Notes: generated by a model from the letters alone, not told the origin. DNA of 64,000 bases from Gemmatimonadota bacterium (GCA_026387915.1 JAPLKS010000021.1:1-64000); one strand, 5' to 3'; shown: positions 1 through 6,381, counted from the first letter of the stretch. A program made the numbers and translations.

Positions 1-149
1 ACCACAAAGGTGCCACCGTCCGCCGCGATCAAATACGTCAGGTTGCTGAACCCGCCGGGGTACTGCTGAATCTCGCGCACCGCACCCACGCTCGGCGCCT
101 GCGCGGCCGCCCACGCACTCAACGCTGCCAGCGGCATTTCCGCGCTCAT
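1..149 (-). CDS. Aminoglycoside-phosphotransferase-like kinase, 5' part only
   Basis: Only the first 49 codons lie in the window; the gene continues past the left edge. They read MSAEMPLAAL and on to a Q-Y-P-G-G-F-S-N-L-T-Y-L-I segment, the glycine-rich nucleotide-binding start (GGxSNLTY) of the APH-like kinases that accompany ACAD10/11-type dehydrogenases. The ATG at 147-149 is preceded by GGGAG at a good distance. The kinase lies downstream of an ACAD gene on the same strand, with a Fic gene between them. By analogy with LvaA of levulinate catabolism it may phosphorylate a hydroxyacyl-CoA; this is inference from family and context. The catalytic part is not visible. Confidence 0.6.
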   Translation of the reverse strand, partial: MSAEMPLAALSAWAAAQAPSVGAVREIQQYPGGFSNLTYLIAADGGTFV

Positions 150-207
150 CCCTGAGTCTCCCGTCGTTTCGGCATCTCGCCGTCCGCGTATTCCCACAGG
201 GTCATCG

Positions 208-1293
208 TCATCTCTCGGTGTGAGCCGAATCAGCCAGGATACCAACGAGCCGAACGTTGATGTAAAAACTCGATCGACCCACCTTCGTCTTGGCCAGAAT
301 CCCTGCCTCGGCGAGCGCGTCCAAGTACTTGGTCGCGGTGATACGCGAAACACCCAAATCGTTTTCTACGAACTGGATTTTCGTGTACGGATGCGCGAAC
401 AAATTGTTGATCAGATCCTGCGAGTAGAACTTGAACCCGCTCCGTACCTGATGCTTCACCTCAAGCATTGCCTCTCGAATCGCGACCACCATCGCAATCG
501 CCTCACGCGCGCTCTCCGTCACCGCAGTGAGCATGTACGTCACCCACTCCTCCCACGCCCCCTGCTCCCGCACGGCCAGCAGGAGGCGGTAGTACTCCCC
601 TTTGGTCTGCACAATGTGTCGGCTCATGTACAGCACCGGTATGTCGAGCAGCCCTTCCTTCACAAGAAAGAGCACGTTCAAAATCCGCCCCGTGCGCCCG
701 TTGCCGTCGTAGAACGGATGGATACTCTCAAACCGATGATGCATCACCGCCATCCGCACGAGCGGGTCCATGCGCTCGGTACGCGGCGCATTGATAAACG
801 CCTCGAGTTCAGTCATCAGCGTAATCACGCGCGTCGCATCCTGCGGCGGTGTGTACACCACGTGGCCGGCTCCGTCCTTCAACGTTGTGCCGGGCACCCG
901 CCGAAATCCGGCGCTGTTTTCTTCCAACTTGGCTTGTATCTGCAGTATGTGGTTGTTCGTGATCAGTCCGTCTCGGCGAACGAGATCATAGCCCACCTGC
1001 AGCGCCTGACGGTAACGCAACACTTCCTTCGCCGCCGGATTGGCAACTTCGCTGCTGTTGGACGACTCGCGAAAAAGCTCGTCGTGCGTGGTGACAATGT
1101 TCTCGATGGCCGACGAGTCCTTCGCCTCCTGTATCCCCAGCGCGCTGATCAAAATGCGCTGGTTCGGAATCGAAGCCGCCACTCCCTTCAGCTCCGCCAA
1201 CTGACGCGACGCGTCCGTCACCCCCCGCAGAATCGCGGGAGTCTCGAGTGCCGCCTCGTCGAGAGGGGTGAGGTCAAAGGTCGTATATGTCAG
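208..1293 (-). CDS. Fic family protein (AMPylase) with C-terminal winged helix
   Basis: A Fic/DOC domain protein. The catalytic motif HPFYDGNGRTGR (HxFx(D/E)GNGRxxR) is intact; with the proposed start its His is residue 192. Family members transfer AMP to a target Tyr, Ser or Thr. An inhibitory-helix motif SSAIEN (SxxxEN) lies before the Fic core, so it is the type with an N-terminal autoinhibitory helix. The C-terminus resembles a winged-helix DNA-binding domain, as in Fic proteins that regulate their own promoter. A GTG at 1221 is possible, but the frame stays open upstream and encodes a typical Fic_N leader (LETPAILRGVTDASRQLAEL). The only plausible earlier start is CTG at 1293-1291, 8 nt after GAGGT, so I extend the gene there. 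A 10-bp inverted repeat lies just upstream. Confidence 0.85.
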   Translation of the reverse strand: MTYTTFDLTPLDEAALETPAILRGVTDASRQLAELKGVAASIPNQRILISALGIQEAKDSSAIENIVTTHDELFRESSNSSEVANPAAKEVLRYRQALQVGYDLVRRDGLITNNHILQIQAKLEENSAGFRRVPGTTLKDGAGHVVYTPPQDATRVITLMTELEAFINAPRTERMDPLVRMAVMHHRFESIHPFYDGNGRTGRILNVLFLVKEGLLDIPVLYMSRHIVQTKGEYYRLLLAVREQGAWEEWVTYMLTAVTESAREAIAMVVAIREAMLEVKHQVRSGFKFYSQDLINNLFAHPYTKIQFVENDLGVSRITATKYLDALAEAGILAKTKVGRSSFYINVRLVGILADSAHTER

Positions 1294-1314
1294 TTTACTT
1301 TACCTCAGGATCGG

Positions 1315-1348
1315 ATATGTATAGCAATAGGCATAAATCTATACATAT
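1315..1348 (-). promoter_or_regulatory. Perfect 10-bp inverted repeat upstream of fic
   Basis: ATATGTATAG at 1315-1324 and its exact reverse complement CTATACATAT at 1339-1348 are separated by 14 bp, in an AT-rich island about 20 bp upstream of the proposed fic start. It has the look of an operator overlapping the promoter. The winged-helix C-terminus of the Fic protein itself is a candidate binder (inference). Confidence 0.6.
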
Positions 1349-1380
1349 ACCCTCCTAAATGCAAACAATACGGCCTTTTT

Positions 1381-2598
1381 CTATCTGGATTCCCCCGCCG
1401 GCCCACGCCGGCGCCCTGGCAACCCGTACTCCTTCAAAATCCGGCGCGCCACGCTCGCCTTGTGCACTTCGTCTGGCCCATCATAAATCCGCGACGCGCG
1501 CTCGTGCGCATACCAACCGGCCAACGGCGTGTCGTCTGTGACGCCGAGCGCGCCGTGTACTTGAATGGCACGGTCGAGCACCCGCTGCAACACGCCGGCC
1601 ACGTGGAACTTGATCAAGCTGATCCGCTCACGCGACTCGTGCGCGCCGCGCGCCTCAATCTGGGCGGCCGTGTCTAACACCAACAGCCGCGCCGCGTCCA
1701 TTTCCGCGCGACTCTCCGCAATCCAGAACTGCACCGCCTGCTGATGCCCCAACAACTCGCCCGGGTTCAGCTCGCGACTCACCGCGCGCTCACACATCAA
1801 GCGGAACGCGCGCTCGCAAATGCCAATCCACCGCATGCAATGATGGATGCGCCCTGGGCCGAGCCGCTCCTGCGCCAACTTGAACCCATCCCCCTCGGCG
1901 CCCAAAATATTGGTCACCGGTACGCGCACATTCTCATAGCGCAACTCGGCGTGGCTCATCCAATCGCTCCCCGCGTGCCCAAAGGTGCTGATGTTGCGCA
2001 CCAGCGTAATGCCGGGGGTGTTCATGGGCACAATGATCTGGCTCGCCCGCTTGTGCGGCGCTTCGGCCGGGTTGGTCACCGCCATCACAATGGTGAACGC
2101 GCTCCCCTCGGCGCTGCTAATAAACCATTTGTGGCCGTTGATCACATAGTCGTTGCCATCGCGCACCGCCGTGGTGCCCATGTGAATCGGGTTGCTCCCC
2201 GCAAACTCCGGCTCGGTCATGCTGAAGCAGCTGCGAATGTCGCCGCGCGCGAGCGGCTCGAGCCACTCTTTTTTCTGCGCCGCGGTGCCGTGGTCGTGCA
2301 GCAGCTCGCTGTTGCCGATATCCGGCGCTTGGCAGTTGAACAGGTAGTGCCCAATCGGGCTCTCGCCGAGCAGGGCGGAGACGTGGGCGAACTCGCTCAA
2401 CGTCATTCCGCGGCCGCCGAGCGATTCCGGGAGATGCGGCGCCCAGAGCCCCCGCTTTTTGACTTCAGCGCGGAGGGTGGCCAGGAATGGCACACTCTCG
2501 GCGAAGGGCTTGCTCATCACGCCTGTTTCGGCGGGAAAGACGTGGGAGTCGAGGAAGGAGCGTACTTCCTTTAAGTAGGCAGCGCCGGTGGGGGTCAT
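1381..2598 (-). CDS. Acyl-CoA dehydrogenase, ACAD10/11 (LvaC)-like
   Basis: A 405-residue FAD-dependent acyl-CoA dehydrogenase fold: N-terminal helical domain, the CFSMTEPEFAGSNP flavin-binding segment in the middle, and a C-terminal helical domain. In classical family members the catalytic Glu sits in YEGT; here the equivalent segment is YDGPDEVH, with Asp at residue 373. This is the signature of ACAD10/11 and of bacterial LvaC-like enzymes, which act on 4-phosphorylated acyl-CoA intermediates. A phosphotransferase-like gene and a dienoyl-CoA-reductase-like gene on the same strand fit an acyl-CoA or hydroxyacyl-CoA catabolic unit. The ATG at 2598 is the natural start. The substrate is not determinable. 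Confidence 0.88.
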   Translation of the reverse strand: MTPTGAAYLKEVRSFLDSHVFPAETGVMSKPFAESVPFLATLRAEVKKRGLWAPHLPESLGGRGMTLSEFAHVSALLGESPIGHYLFNCQAPDIGNSELLHDHGTAAQKKEWLEPLARGDIRSCFSMTEPEFAGSNPIHMGTTAVRDGNDYVINGHKWFISSAEGSAFTIVMAVTNPAEAPHKRASQIIVPMNTPGITLVRNISTFGHAGSDWMSHAELRYENVRVPVTNILGAEGDGFKLAQERLGPGRIHHCMRWIGICERAFRLMCERAVSRELNPGELLGHQQAVQFWIAESRAEMDAARLLVLDTAAQIEARGAHESRERISLIKFHVAGVLQRVLDRAIQVHGALGVTDDTPLAGWYAHERASRIYDGPDEVHKASVARRILKEYGLPGRRRGPAGESR

Positions 2599-2703
2599 GC
2601 AGGTACCCGTGGCGGGGGAATGGTGAGGGAGGGCGTGGGGGGCGCACTTAGAATCTATCGCGGTGGCGAGGGGGCTGCCATCGGCCGAACCCCGGATTGT
2701 AAC

Positions 2704-2724
2704 GTATAACGTTATTCGTTATAC
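2704..2724 (+). promoter_or_regulatory. Operator-like inverted repeat at the higA-like promoter
   Basis: GTATAAC (2704-2710) and GTTATAC (2718-2724) form a perfect 7-bp inverted repeat with a 7-bp spacer, centred about 40 bp upstream of the HigA-like start. It is an AT-rich pocket in GC-rich DNA and resembles the autoregulatory palindromes of HigBA loci. Confidence 0.55.
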
Positions 2725-2751
2725 TCCGGCCTCATCCACCGAGGCAGGGAC

Positions 2752-3060
2752 ATGGCCCGAATCCCCACGCACCGCGCGCCGACCCACCCGGGCGCCATGC
2801 TCATGGAAGAGTTTCTCAAGCCGCTCGGTATTACCCAGACGGAGTTAGCCGAGCGCATTGGTGTGTCGTATCCACGTATCAATGAACTGATTCACGGCAA
2901 GCGCGGCATGACGCCCGACACCGCGCTGCGGCTGGAACGATTACTTGGCGTGGAGGCAGAGTTCTGGCTGAACCTGCAACTCACTTGGGATCTGTACCAC
3001 GCGCATCACTCTGCGTTGACGACGGAGTTGAAAAAGATTCGTCCGATCGCGATAGCGTAG
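2752..3060 (+). CDS. higA: HigA-type antitoxin, orphan
   Basis: A 102-residue XRE-family protein of the HigA/VapI type. It has an HPGAML leader, a helix-turn-helix from about residue 26 (ITQTELAERIGVSYPRINEL), the characteristic GKRGMTPDTALRLERLLG, and EAEFWLNLQ near the end. HigA proteins bind HigB toxin and repress the shared operon. HigB is normally encoded immediately upstream, but here only the promoter and operator fit between this start and the divergent dehydrogenase gene, so the toxin is absent. It stands first in a run of toxin-antitoxin remnants and may now act only as a repressor or anti-addiction antitoxin (inference). Confidence 0.85.
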   Translation: MARIPTHRAPTHPGAMLMEEFLKPLGITQTELAERIGVSYPRINELIHGKRGMTPDTALRLERLLGVEAEFWLNLQLTWDLYHAHHSALTTELKKIRPIAIA

Positions 3061-3061
3061 C

Positions 3062-3118
3062 GTCCTCCGGCCGGCCGACGTGGCGAATGCTGTGACAAAG
3101 GTCCGCCGCGCACGGTGA
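3062..3118 (+). pseudogene. Antitoxin C-terminal remnant (VapB-like)
   Basis: The frame starting at 3062 reads VLRPADVANAVTKVRRAR and stops at TGA 3116-3118. It begins right behind the HigA-like gene with no start codon or N-terminal domain. Its TGA overlaps, as GTGA, the start of a PIN-domain-like N-terminus, the usual overlap of vapBC pairs. I read it as the 3' scar of a lost antitoxin gene; the stretch is short. Confidence 0.4.
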
Positions 3119-3183
3119 GCGTCATTCTTGACACCAATGCCTTGGTGTCCGGCGTGTTCTTTATGTTTCTCGCCGTAGCGTGA
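3115..3183 (+). pseudogene. PIN-domain toxin N-terminal remnant (VapC-like)
   Basis: From GTG at 3115 the frame encodes VSVILDTNALVSGVFFMFLA and stops after 22 codons. ILDTNALVSGVFF is a near-canonical first strand and helix of PIN-domain ribonucleases, with the first catalytic Asp. The rest of the domain, including the other acidic residues, is missing, so the toxin is dead. Together with the overlapping antitoxin remnant it marks a decayed vapBC locus. Confidence 0.5.
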
Positions 3184-3218
3184 GGGGCGGAGCGCCACAG
3201 CGCAACGACGACGGTCAG

Positions 3219-3608
3219 CTACGCGAGCTCGTCGGCCTCAAACACAATGCCGAGGTGCTCGAGGAGGCGGTTCTCAATCTCCGCTTGGTGCTGCGCATCG
3301 CTCAGCACACCAATCTTCTCAACCAATCGCAGCGATGAAATCGACCGCACCTGCTGCGGCATGGCGATGCTCGCGTGCTGCGCGGTGAGCGTGCCCGTGG
3401 GAAGCAGCACTTCAAACGGATAGACGCGCCGCACTTTGTGCTCGAGCTTAGTGGTCGGCACCACGGTGACCATGCGGAACGTGGCGTTGTAGCCGTCGTT
3501 CGACACAACAATCACTGGACGGTGTGCGCCCTTCTGTTCGTGGCCAACGCCAGGTTCGAGATCGGCCCAGTACACATCCCAGCGATGCACCACTCCGGTG
3601 TACGACAC
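3219..3608 (-). CDS. MazF/PemK-family endoribonuclease toxin
   Basis: A 129-residue CcdB/PemK-fold protein. The diagnostic N-terminus is RWDVYWADLEPGVGHEQKG followed by HRPVIVVSND, then VTVVPTT and IAMPQQVRSIS. MazF/PemK toxins cleave single-stranded RNA at short sites; the loop after the first strand and the Thr of VVPTT belong to the conserved core. The length is normal and no lesion is seen. The start is GTG at 3608, 3 nt after the stop of the ribbon-helix-helix gene, so the two are cotranscribed and translationally coupled. Likely antidote: the upstream gene. Confidence 0.9.
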   Translation of the reverse strand: MSYTGVVHRWDVYWADLEPGVGHEQKGAHRPVIVVSNDGYNATFRMVTVVPTTKLEHKVRRVYPFEVLLPTGTLTAQHASIAMPQQVRSISSLRLVEKIGVLSDAQHQAEIENRLLEHLGIVFEADELA

Positions 3609-3611
3609 GCG

Positions 3612-3956
3612 CTAGCGCTCGTGGTGATCGTGGTCGTGCGCCGAGAGTCCGTCGCTTACGGTGTGGTCGAACGCGCGCGCGGTGTCGTGCATTTCCTTCA
3701 TAAACTCCGCGTCATCGGCGGCGGCCGCGTACGACTCGTACACATGCTTGCGACGATTGTCGCGCAGTTGAGCGACGATGGCCGCTTCGATAAAGGCGTC
3801 CGCGCTGGCTGCTTCGCCTGACTCGACGAGAGCGCGAATTGCGCTGGCCACGGAGTGGTGCAGGCGGAGCGTCACCTTCTTGAGCGGATCTTGCGCGGTA
3901 GACCGGCGGCGGCGGCCGGCCGGCGAAGAGGAGGTGGCGTGCGCGGACAAAGTCAT
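3612..3956 (-). CDS. Ribbon-helix-helix antitoxin partner of MazF
   Basis: A 114-residue protein with a basic disordered start (PAGRRRRSTAQDPLKK), then a ribbon-helix-helix-like segment (KVTLRLHHSVASAIRALVES) and an acidic, His-rich C-terminal tail that probably wraps the toxin. The order antitoxin-toxin with a 3-nt gap is the standard arrangement for MazEF/PemIK-type modules. Upstream DNA (about 3990-4100) is AT-rich and would hold the promoter. The specific antitoxin family was not identified. Confidence 0.75.
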   Translation of the reverse strand: MTLSAHATSSSPAGRRRRSTAQDPLKKVTLRLHHSVASAIRALVESGEAASADAFIEAAIVAQLRDNRRKHVYESYAAAADDAEFMKEMHDTARAFDHTVSDGLSAHDHDHHER

Positions 3957-4144
3957 CGGACTCGTGGCTCAGAGAATTGTAGTCGAGAACGGCATCCACT
4001 CAGCGCCGATCTTCATATGTGTATAGTAGGCAGAATAAGGTATGGCGTCAAGTATGGCACTAAAGCGAGGCTTTATCGTAAATTATTGTCTGTAAACGAG
4101 TTAGACACGGTTTGTCGCAGATCTCAGGCAGCCTGATAGCGGGG
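3957..4144. other. AT-rich spacer without a recognisable gene
   Basis: 188 bp between the MazF-module antitoxin and the nucleotidyltransferase gene, markedly more AT-rich than the surroundings around 4010-4110. It probably contains the promoter of the MazF module, reading leftwards through TACTATAC near 4025-4035. A short inverted repeat TGTCT/AGACA lies near 4088-4107. No supported gene. Confidence 0.4.
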
Positions 4145-4609
4145 CTACCGTGCCTTTCGCCGTTTGGTCGCCGCTTGCAACATCGCCACATCGGATTGGT
4201 CCCGCTCTCGCCCCGTCGCCCGCTTGTTCTGAATCAGGTGCGCGAGACTCACGAAGGGCACGCGCACACCACCCACCTCCGTTTCGGTGCGGGCCTTATA
4301 CGCGGCCTCAAACTTCACCCCGTCAATCGAGGTGAGAATATCCACGCGACTCGGCTCCACCCCGACCTGCACAACGATATCGGGCTTCAGTAGATGGGAT
4401 CGCTTTACCAACCCGCGGGGCGCGCCGAACGCCGCGAGCGCGCCAAGTACGCGATCGGCGTTCTCCGGTGTTCGGTGTATCCAAAAATCGAGATCGCCCG
4501 TGGCACGCACGTAGCCGTACTGCGCCATCGCATACGCGCCCACCACCAAATACTCAACGCGCTCGGCGTTGAATGCGGACAACATGTCGCGAAAGTCCGG
4601 GTTCAGCAC
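4145..4609 (-). CDS. Nucleotidyltransferase (MNT/AbiEii-like), toxin-module type
   Basis: A 154-residue minimal nucleotidyltransferase. Core motif: YLVVGAYAMAQYGYVRATGD continuing LDFWI, that is G-[AG]-x-A, a Tyr/His-Gly, R-x-T-x-D-x-D, with the paired catalytic Asp at 39 and 41. Proteins of this size are typical of MNT-type and AbiEii-like modules, in which the enzyme adds nucleotides to RNA or to a partner protein. The 5' end overlaps the preceding gene by 56 nt. The immediately upstream product ends in a short conserved-looking MTPAERL segment that often precedes such enzymes (from memory). The target is unknown. Confidence 0.82.
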   Translation of the reverse strand: MLNPDFRDMLSAFNAERVEYLVVGAYAMAQYGYVRATGDLDFWIHRTPENADRVLGALAAFGAPRGLVKRSHLLKPDIVVQVGVEPSRVDILTSIDGVKFEAAYKARTETEVGGVRVPFVSLAHLIQNKRATGRERDQSDVAMLQAATKRRKAR

Positions 4610-4685
4610 TGACTCGCCCTCCGGTAAAGGCCCAGGCGCTGCGCGCCAATGGCCACATCATCTCCAAGCGTTCGGCCGGAGTCAT
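4554..4685 (-). CDS. Possible independently started small protein (MTPAERL type)
   Basis: An internal ATG at 4685-4683, in frame with the HTH gene, would give a 43-residue protein starting MTPAERLEMMWPLARSAWAF and ending in RHVVRIQRRAR. It overlaps the nucleotidyltransferase start by 56 nt. I recall similar small ORFs directly preceding such nucleotidyltransferases as separate genes. Whether it is translated alone, only as the C-terminus of the HTH fusion, or both cannot be decided from sequence. Confidence 0.4.
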   Translation of the reverse strand: MTPAERLEMMWPLARSAWAFTGGRVSAEPGLSRHVVRIQRRAR

Positions 4686-5087
4686 GGCAAGGGTATCAGT
4701 ACCTTGGATGTCGTCGCACTGCCGCATCACGCGAACGCGGACGGTGGCACGATCCCGCACGGGAGCCGGCGACCCCGCATGCGACCCCGCATGCGACCCC
4801 GCGCGCGGCTTGGTGTGCGGCTTGGTGTGCGGCTCCGCGAATCCTTCGAACACCGCCCCCGGATCGCGCCGCGCAATCTCCAGTAATCGCAGCGCGGCAC
4901 CCTCCGGCCGGCGACGCTCACCCTCCCAGGCCTGCACGAGCTGCGTGCTGACGTTGAGGAACCGCGCGAATACCGCCTGCGAGGCGCGGAGTGAACGCCG
5001 CAAGGCGCGAAGCTGCGCGGCGTTTACGGCGGCTGGGGCTGTTGGCAGCACGGCGCTGCGGAGGTCGCGGGGGGAGGAGGGTGGCAT
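4554..5087 (-). CDS. XRE-type HTH protein fused to a small MTPAERL module
   Basis: 177 residues in three parts. Residues 24-72 are a HigA-like helix-turn-helix (LRALRRSLRASQAVFARFLN, then VSTQLVQAWEGERRRPEG). Residues 86-107 are a low-complexity linker of HTKP and GSHA units encoded by two families of 12-bp tandem repeats. Residues 135-177 (MTPAERLEMMWPLARSAWAF to RHVVRIQRRAR) resemble the free-standing small protein usually encoded directly before this nucleotidyltransferase type. The repeats keep frame, so two originally separate genes appear fused. It likely represses its own promoter at the TACTAC/GTAGTA sites just upstream. The internal ATG at 4685 could still give the small protein alone. 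Confidence 0.7.
   Translation of the reverse strand: MPPSSPRDLRSAVLPTAPAAVNAAQLRALRRSLRASQAVFARFLNVSTQLVQAWEGERRRPEGAALRLLEIARRDPGAVFEGFAEPHTKPHTKPRAGSHAGSHAGSPAPVRDRATVRVRVMRQCDDIQGTDTLAMTPAERLEMMWPLARSAWAFTGGRVSAEPGLSRHVVRIQRRAR
4769..4834 (+). repeat. Two families of in-frame 12-bp tandem repeats
   Basis: Three units of GCGACCCCGCAT (the third ending GCGC) at 4769-4804 are followed by two units of GCGGCTTGGTGT and a partial third at 4805-4834. Each unit is four codons, so copy-number change would lengthen or shorten the linker of the HTH protein without breaking frame. Confidence 0.85.
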
Positions 5088-5088
5088 A

Positions 5089-5118
5089 TACTACAATGTC
5101 GCATACTACGCTGTAGTA
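5089..5118 (-). promoter_or_regulatory. Operator cluster TACTAC/GTAGTA upstream of the HTH gene
   Basis: TACTAC occurs at 5089-5094 and 5104-5109, and GTAGTA at 5113-5118; the last two form a 6-bp inverted repeat with a 3-bp spacer. All lie within 30 bp of the HTH gene's ATG at 5087, as expected for autorepression by the XRE-type product. Confidence 0.55.
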
Positions 5119-5167
5119 CTCAATGCCGAAGCGCGAAGAGCTCCGACTGGGTTCGACGGACGGTACT

Positions 5168-5190
5168 CCGCGGCCCTGCGGGGGCCGCGG
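5168..5190. repeat. GC-rich hairpin between divergent antitoxin genes
   Basis: CCGCGGCCC and GGGCCGCGG form a perfect 9-bp stem with a 5-nt loop in the 249-bp gap between the leftward HTH gene and the rightward CopG-like gene. No U-tract follows on either strand, so it may be a REP-like element or remnant rather than a terminator. No gene is recognisable in this gap. Confidence 0.5.
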
Positions 5191-5275
5191 CGCGGCGCTT
5201 CGGGCGGCAAGGGAATGGTGGGGGCCGACGAAGGCCTTGGGGTGAAGTTGTTGAGCTGGGCAGGCTTCCAATTTT

Positions 5276-5296
5276 TGTATATTGTCATAATATACA
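5276..5296 (+). promoter_or_regulatory. Operator-promoter palindrome of the brnA-like gene
   Basis: TGTATATT and AATATACA form a perfect 8-bp inverted repeat with a 5-bp spacer, 41 bp upstream of the CopG-like antitoxin. AT-rich palindromes of this kind overlapping the promoter are typical of BrnTA/CopG modules. Confidence 0.6.
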
Positions 5297-5336
5297 CATC
5301 TGATGCTCGCCAACTGCCGAGTGGAGCGCGAACGAT

Positions 5337-5714
5337 ATGAGCAAGCGTGCGAAGCAAATGAAACTCAAACCCATCCCGAAATTTGCTTCCGATGAGGAAG
5401 CGGGTGCCTTCTGGATGACGCATGACACCACGGACTACATCGACTGGAGCAAGGGTCGCAAGGTGTCGTTCCCCAACCTCAAGCCCTCCACCCAAACCAT
5501 CTCGCTCCGGCTGCCGCTCGGCATGCTCGATGAACTCCGCGCGCTCGCCAACGAACGTGACGTACCCTACCAATCGCTCATGAAAGTCTATCTCGCCGAT
5601 CGGATTGCGGAGGAGCGAGGACAGTATCCGGTCACAGCAGTCGGCTCACCGGCGAAGGCTCCGGCCAAGAAGGCGCCCCACAAGAAGGCTCCCCACAAGA
5701 AGGTGGCGAAATAG
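5337..5714 (+). CDS. BrnA/CopG-type antitoxin, orphan, with Lys-rich tail
   Basis: 125 residues matching the CopG-antitoxin family often paired with BrnT-like toxins: a PKFASDEEAGAFWMTHDTTD leader, YIDWSKGRKVSFPNLKPS, and a ribbon-helix-helix segment TISLRLPLGMLDELRALANE followed by DVPYQSLMKVYLADRI. The family binds its own AT-rich palindrome, present upstream. No BrnT-like toxin is encoded before or after it, so it is orphaned. The C-terminal AKAPAKKAPHKKAPHKK tail is built from repeated Lys/Pro units and looks like a recent extension able to contact nucleic acid (inference). Confidence 0.82.
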   Translation: MSKRAKQMKLKPIPKFASDEEAGAFWMTHDTTDYIDWSKGRKVSFPNLKPSTQTISLRLPLGMLDELRALANERDVPYQSLMKVYLADRIAEERGQYPVTAVGSPAKAPAKKAPHKKAPHKKVAK

Positions 5715-5754
5715 CCGCCGCCTCGGAGTGACCGTTGCGGCGGAAAAGAAATTT

Positions 5755-5774
5755 CGGTACGTTATTCTGTACCG
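5755..5774 (+). promoter_or_regulatory. Operator palindrome upstream of the phd-like gene
   Basis: CGGTAC and GTACCG form a perfect 6-bp inverted repeat around an AT-rich 8-bp spacer, 22 bp upstream of the Phd-like ATG. The position fits autorepression by the antitoxin or the toxin-antitoxin complex. Confidence 0.55.
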
Positions 5775-5796
5775 TTCTATTTTTCACGAGACACCC

Positions 5797-6078
5797 ATGG
5801 CAACGCTGAAACCAAGCCGCGACATCCAGCCGGTAACCGAGTTCCGCGCAAACGCAGCCCACTTCATTGGTCAAGTGCGCGAGAGTGGAGCGCCGATGTA
5901 CCTCACACAGCATGGACGGAGTGCGGCAGTATTGCTCGATATCGCCGCTTACGAAGCGCTGACGGAAGAACTCGAACTGCTTCGGGACGTCCGCGCCGCC
6001 GAGGATGAGGTGGCCGACGGCAAAACACTCTCGCACGCCGCAGTCGCTAAGAAATTGCGGAGCCGTCACGCCAAGTGA
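5797..6078 (+). CDS. Phd/YefM-family antitoxin
   Basis: 93 residues starting MATLKPSRDIQPVTEFRANA. The fold signature is the Phd/YefM N-terminus (I-x-P-V-T-E-F-R-A-N-A), GRSAAVLLDIAAYEAL, and a helical, charged C-terminus that would neutralise the toxin. The start is the ATG at 5797, directly behind the palindrome. The stop overlaps the downstream RelE-like start as GTGA, so translation is coupled. Confidence 0.88.
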   Translation: MATLKPSRDIQPVTEFRANAAHFIGQVRESGAPMYLTQHGRSAAVLLDIAAYEALTEELELLRDVRAAEDEVADGKTLSHAAVAKKLRSRHAK

Positions 6079-6374
6079 ACGTCGTCTGGTCGCCTCGTGC
6101 CCTCCAGCGTGCGACGGAGGCAGTCGATTTCATCGCCAAGGATCGGCCGCAGGCCGCTACGGCGTGGCTCGAACAACTTCTGGCGCGGATCTCCGCGCTC
6201 GATCGACTCGCAAAGCGCGGTCGGATAGTGCCGGAAATCAATCGGCCGGAGTATCGCGAAATCTTGCACGCGCCGTATCGCGTGATCTACCGCGTGGACG
6301 GCAAGCGCGTGGTGGTACTGACCATCAGGCACGCCCGCCGCGCGTGGGATACGGCGGAGATCACTGACGGCTGA
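6075..6374 (+). CDS. RelE/ParE-family toxin
   Basis: 99 residues of RelE/ParE type: VVWSPRALQRATEAVDFIAK, then KRGRIVPEINRPEYREIL, PYRVIYRVDGKRVVVLTI and HARRAWD. These are the start helix, the central R-E-I strand and the basic C-terminal strand of the fold. RelE members cut mRNA on the ribosome and ParE members poison gyrase; the sequence alone does not separate them. The GTG start overlaps the antitoxin stop by 4 nt. With the preceding gene this is an intact module. Confidence 0.88.
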   Translation: MNVVWSPRALQRATEAVDFIAKDRPQAATAWLEQLLARISALDRLAKRGRIVPEINRPEYREILHAPYRVIYRVDGKRVVVLTIRHARRAWDTAEITDG

Positions 6375-6381
6375 AGGAGAC

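Noticed and set aside
220-1677. Long open frame on the plus strand across fic and the ACAD gene
   Set aside because: It lies antisense to two genes with clear motifs. Its composition (Arg/His/Pro-rich) is that of a GC-skew shadow and it has no family similarity.
5168-5190. Terminator between divergent genes
   Set aside because: Genes on both sides point away from it and no U-tract follows.
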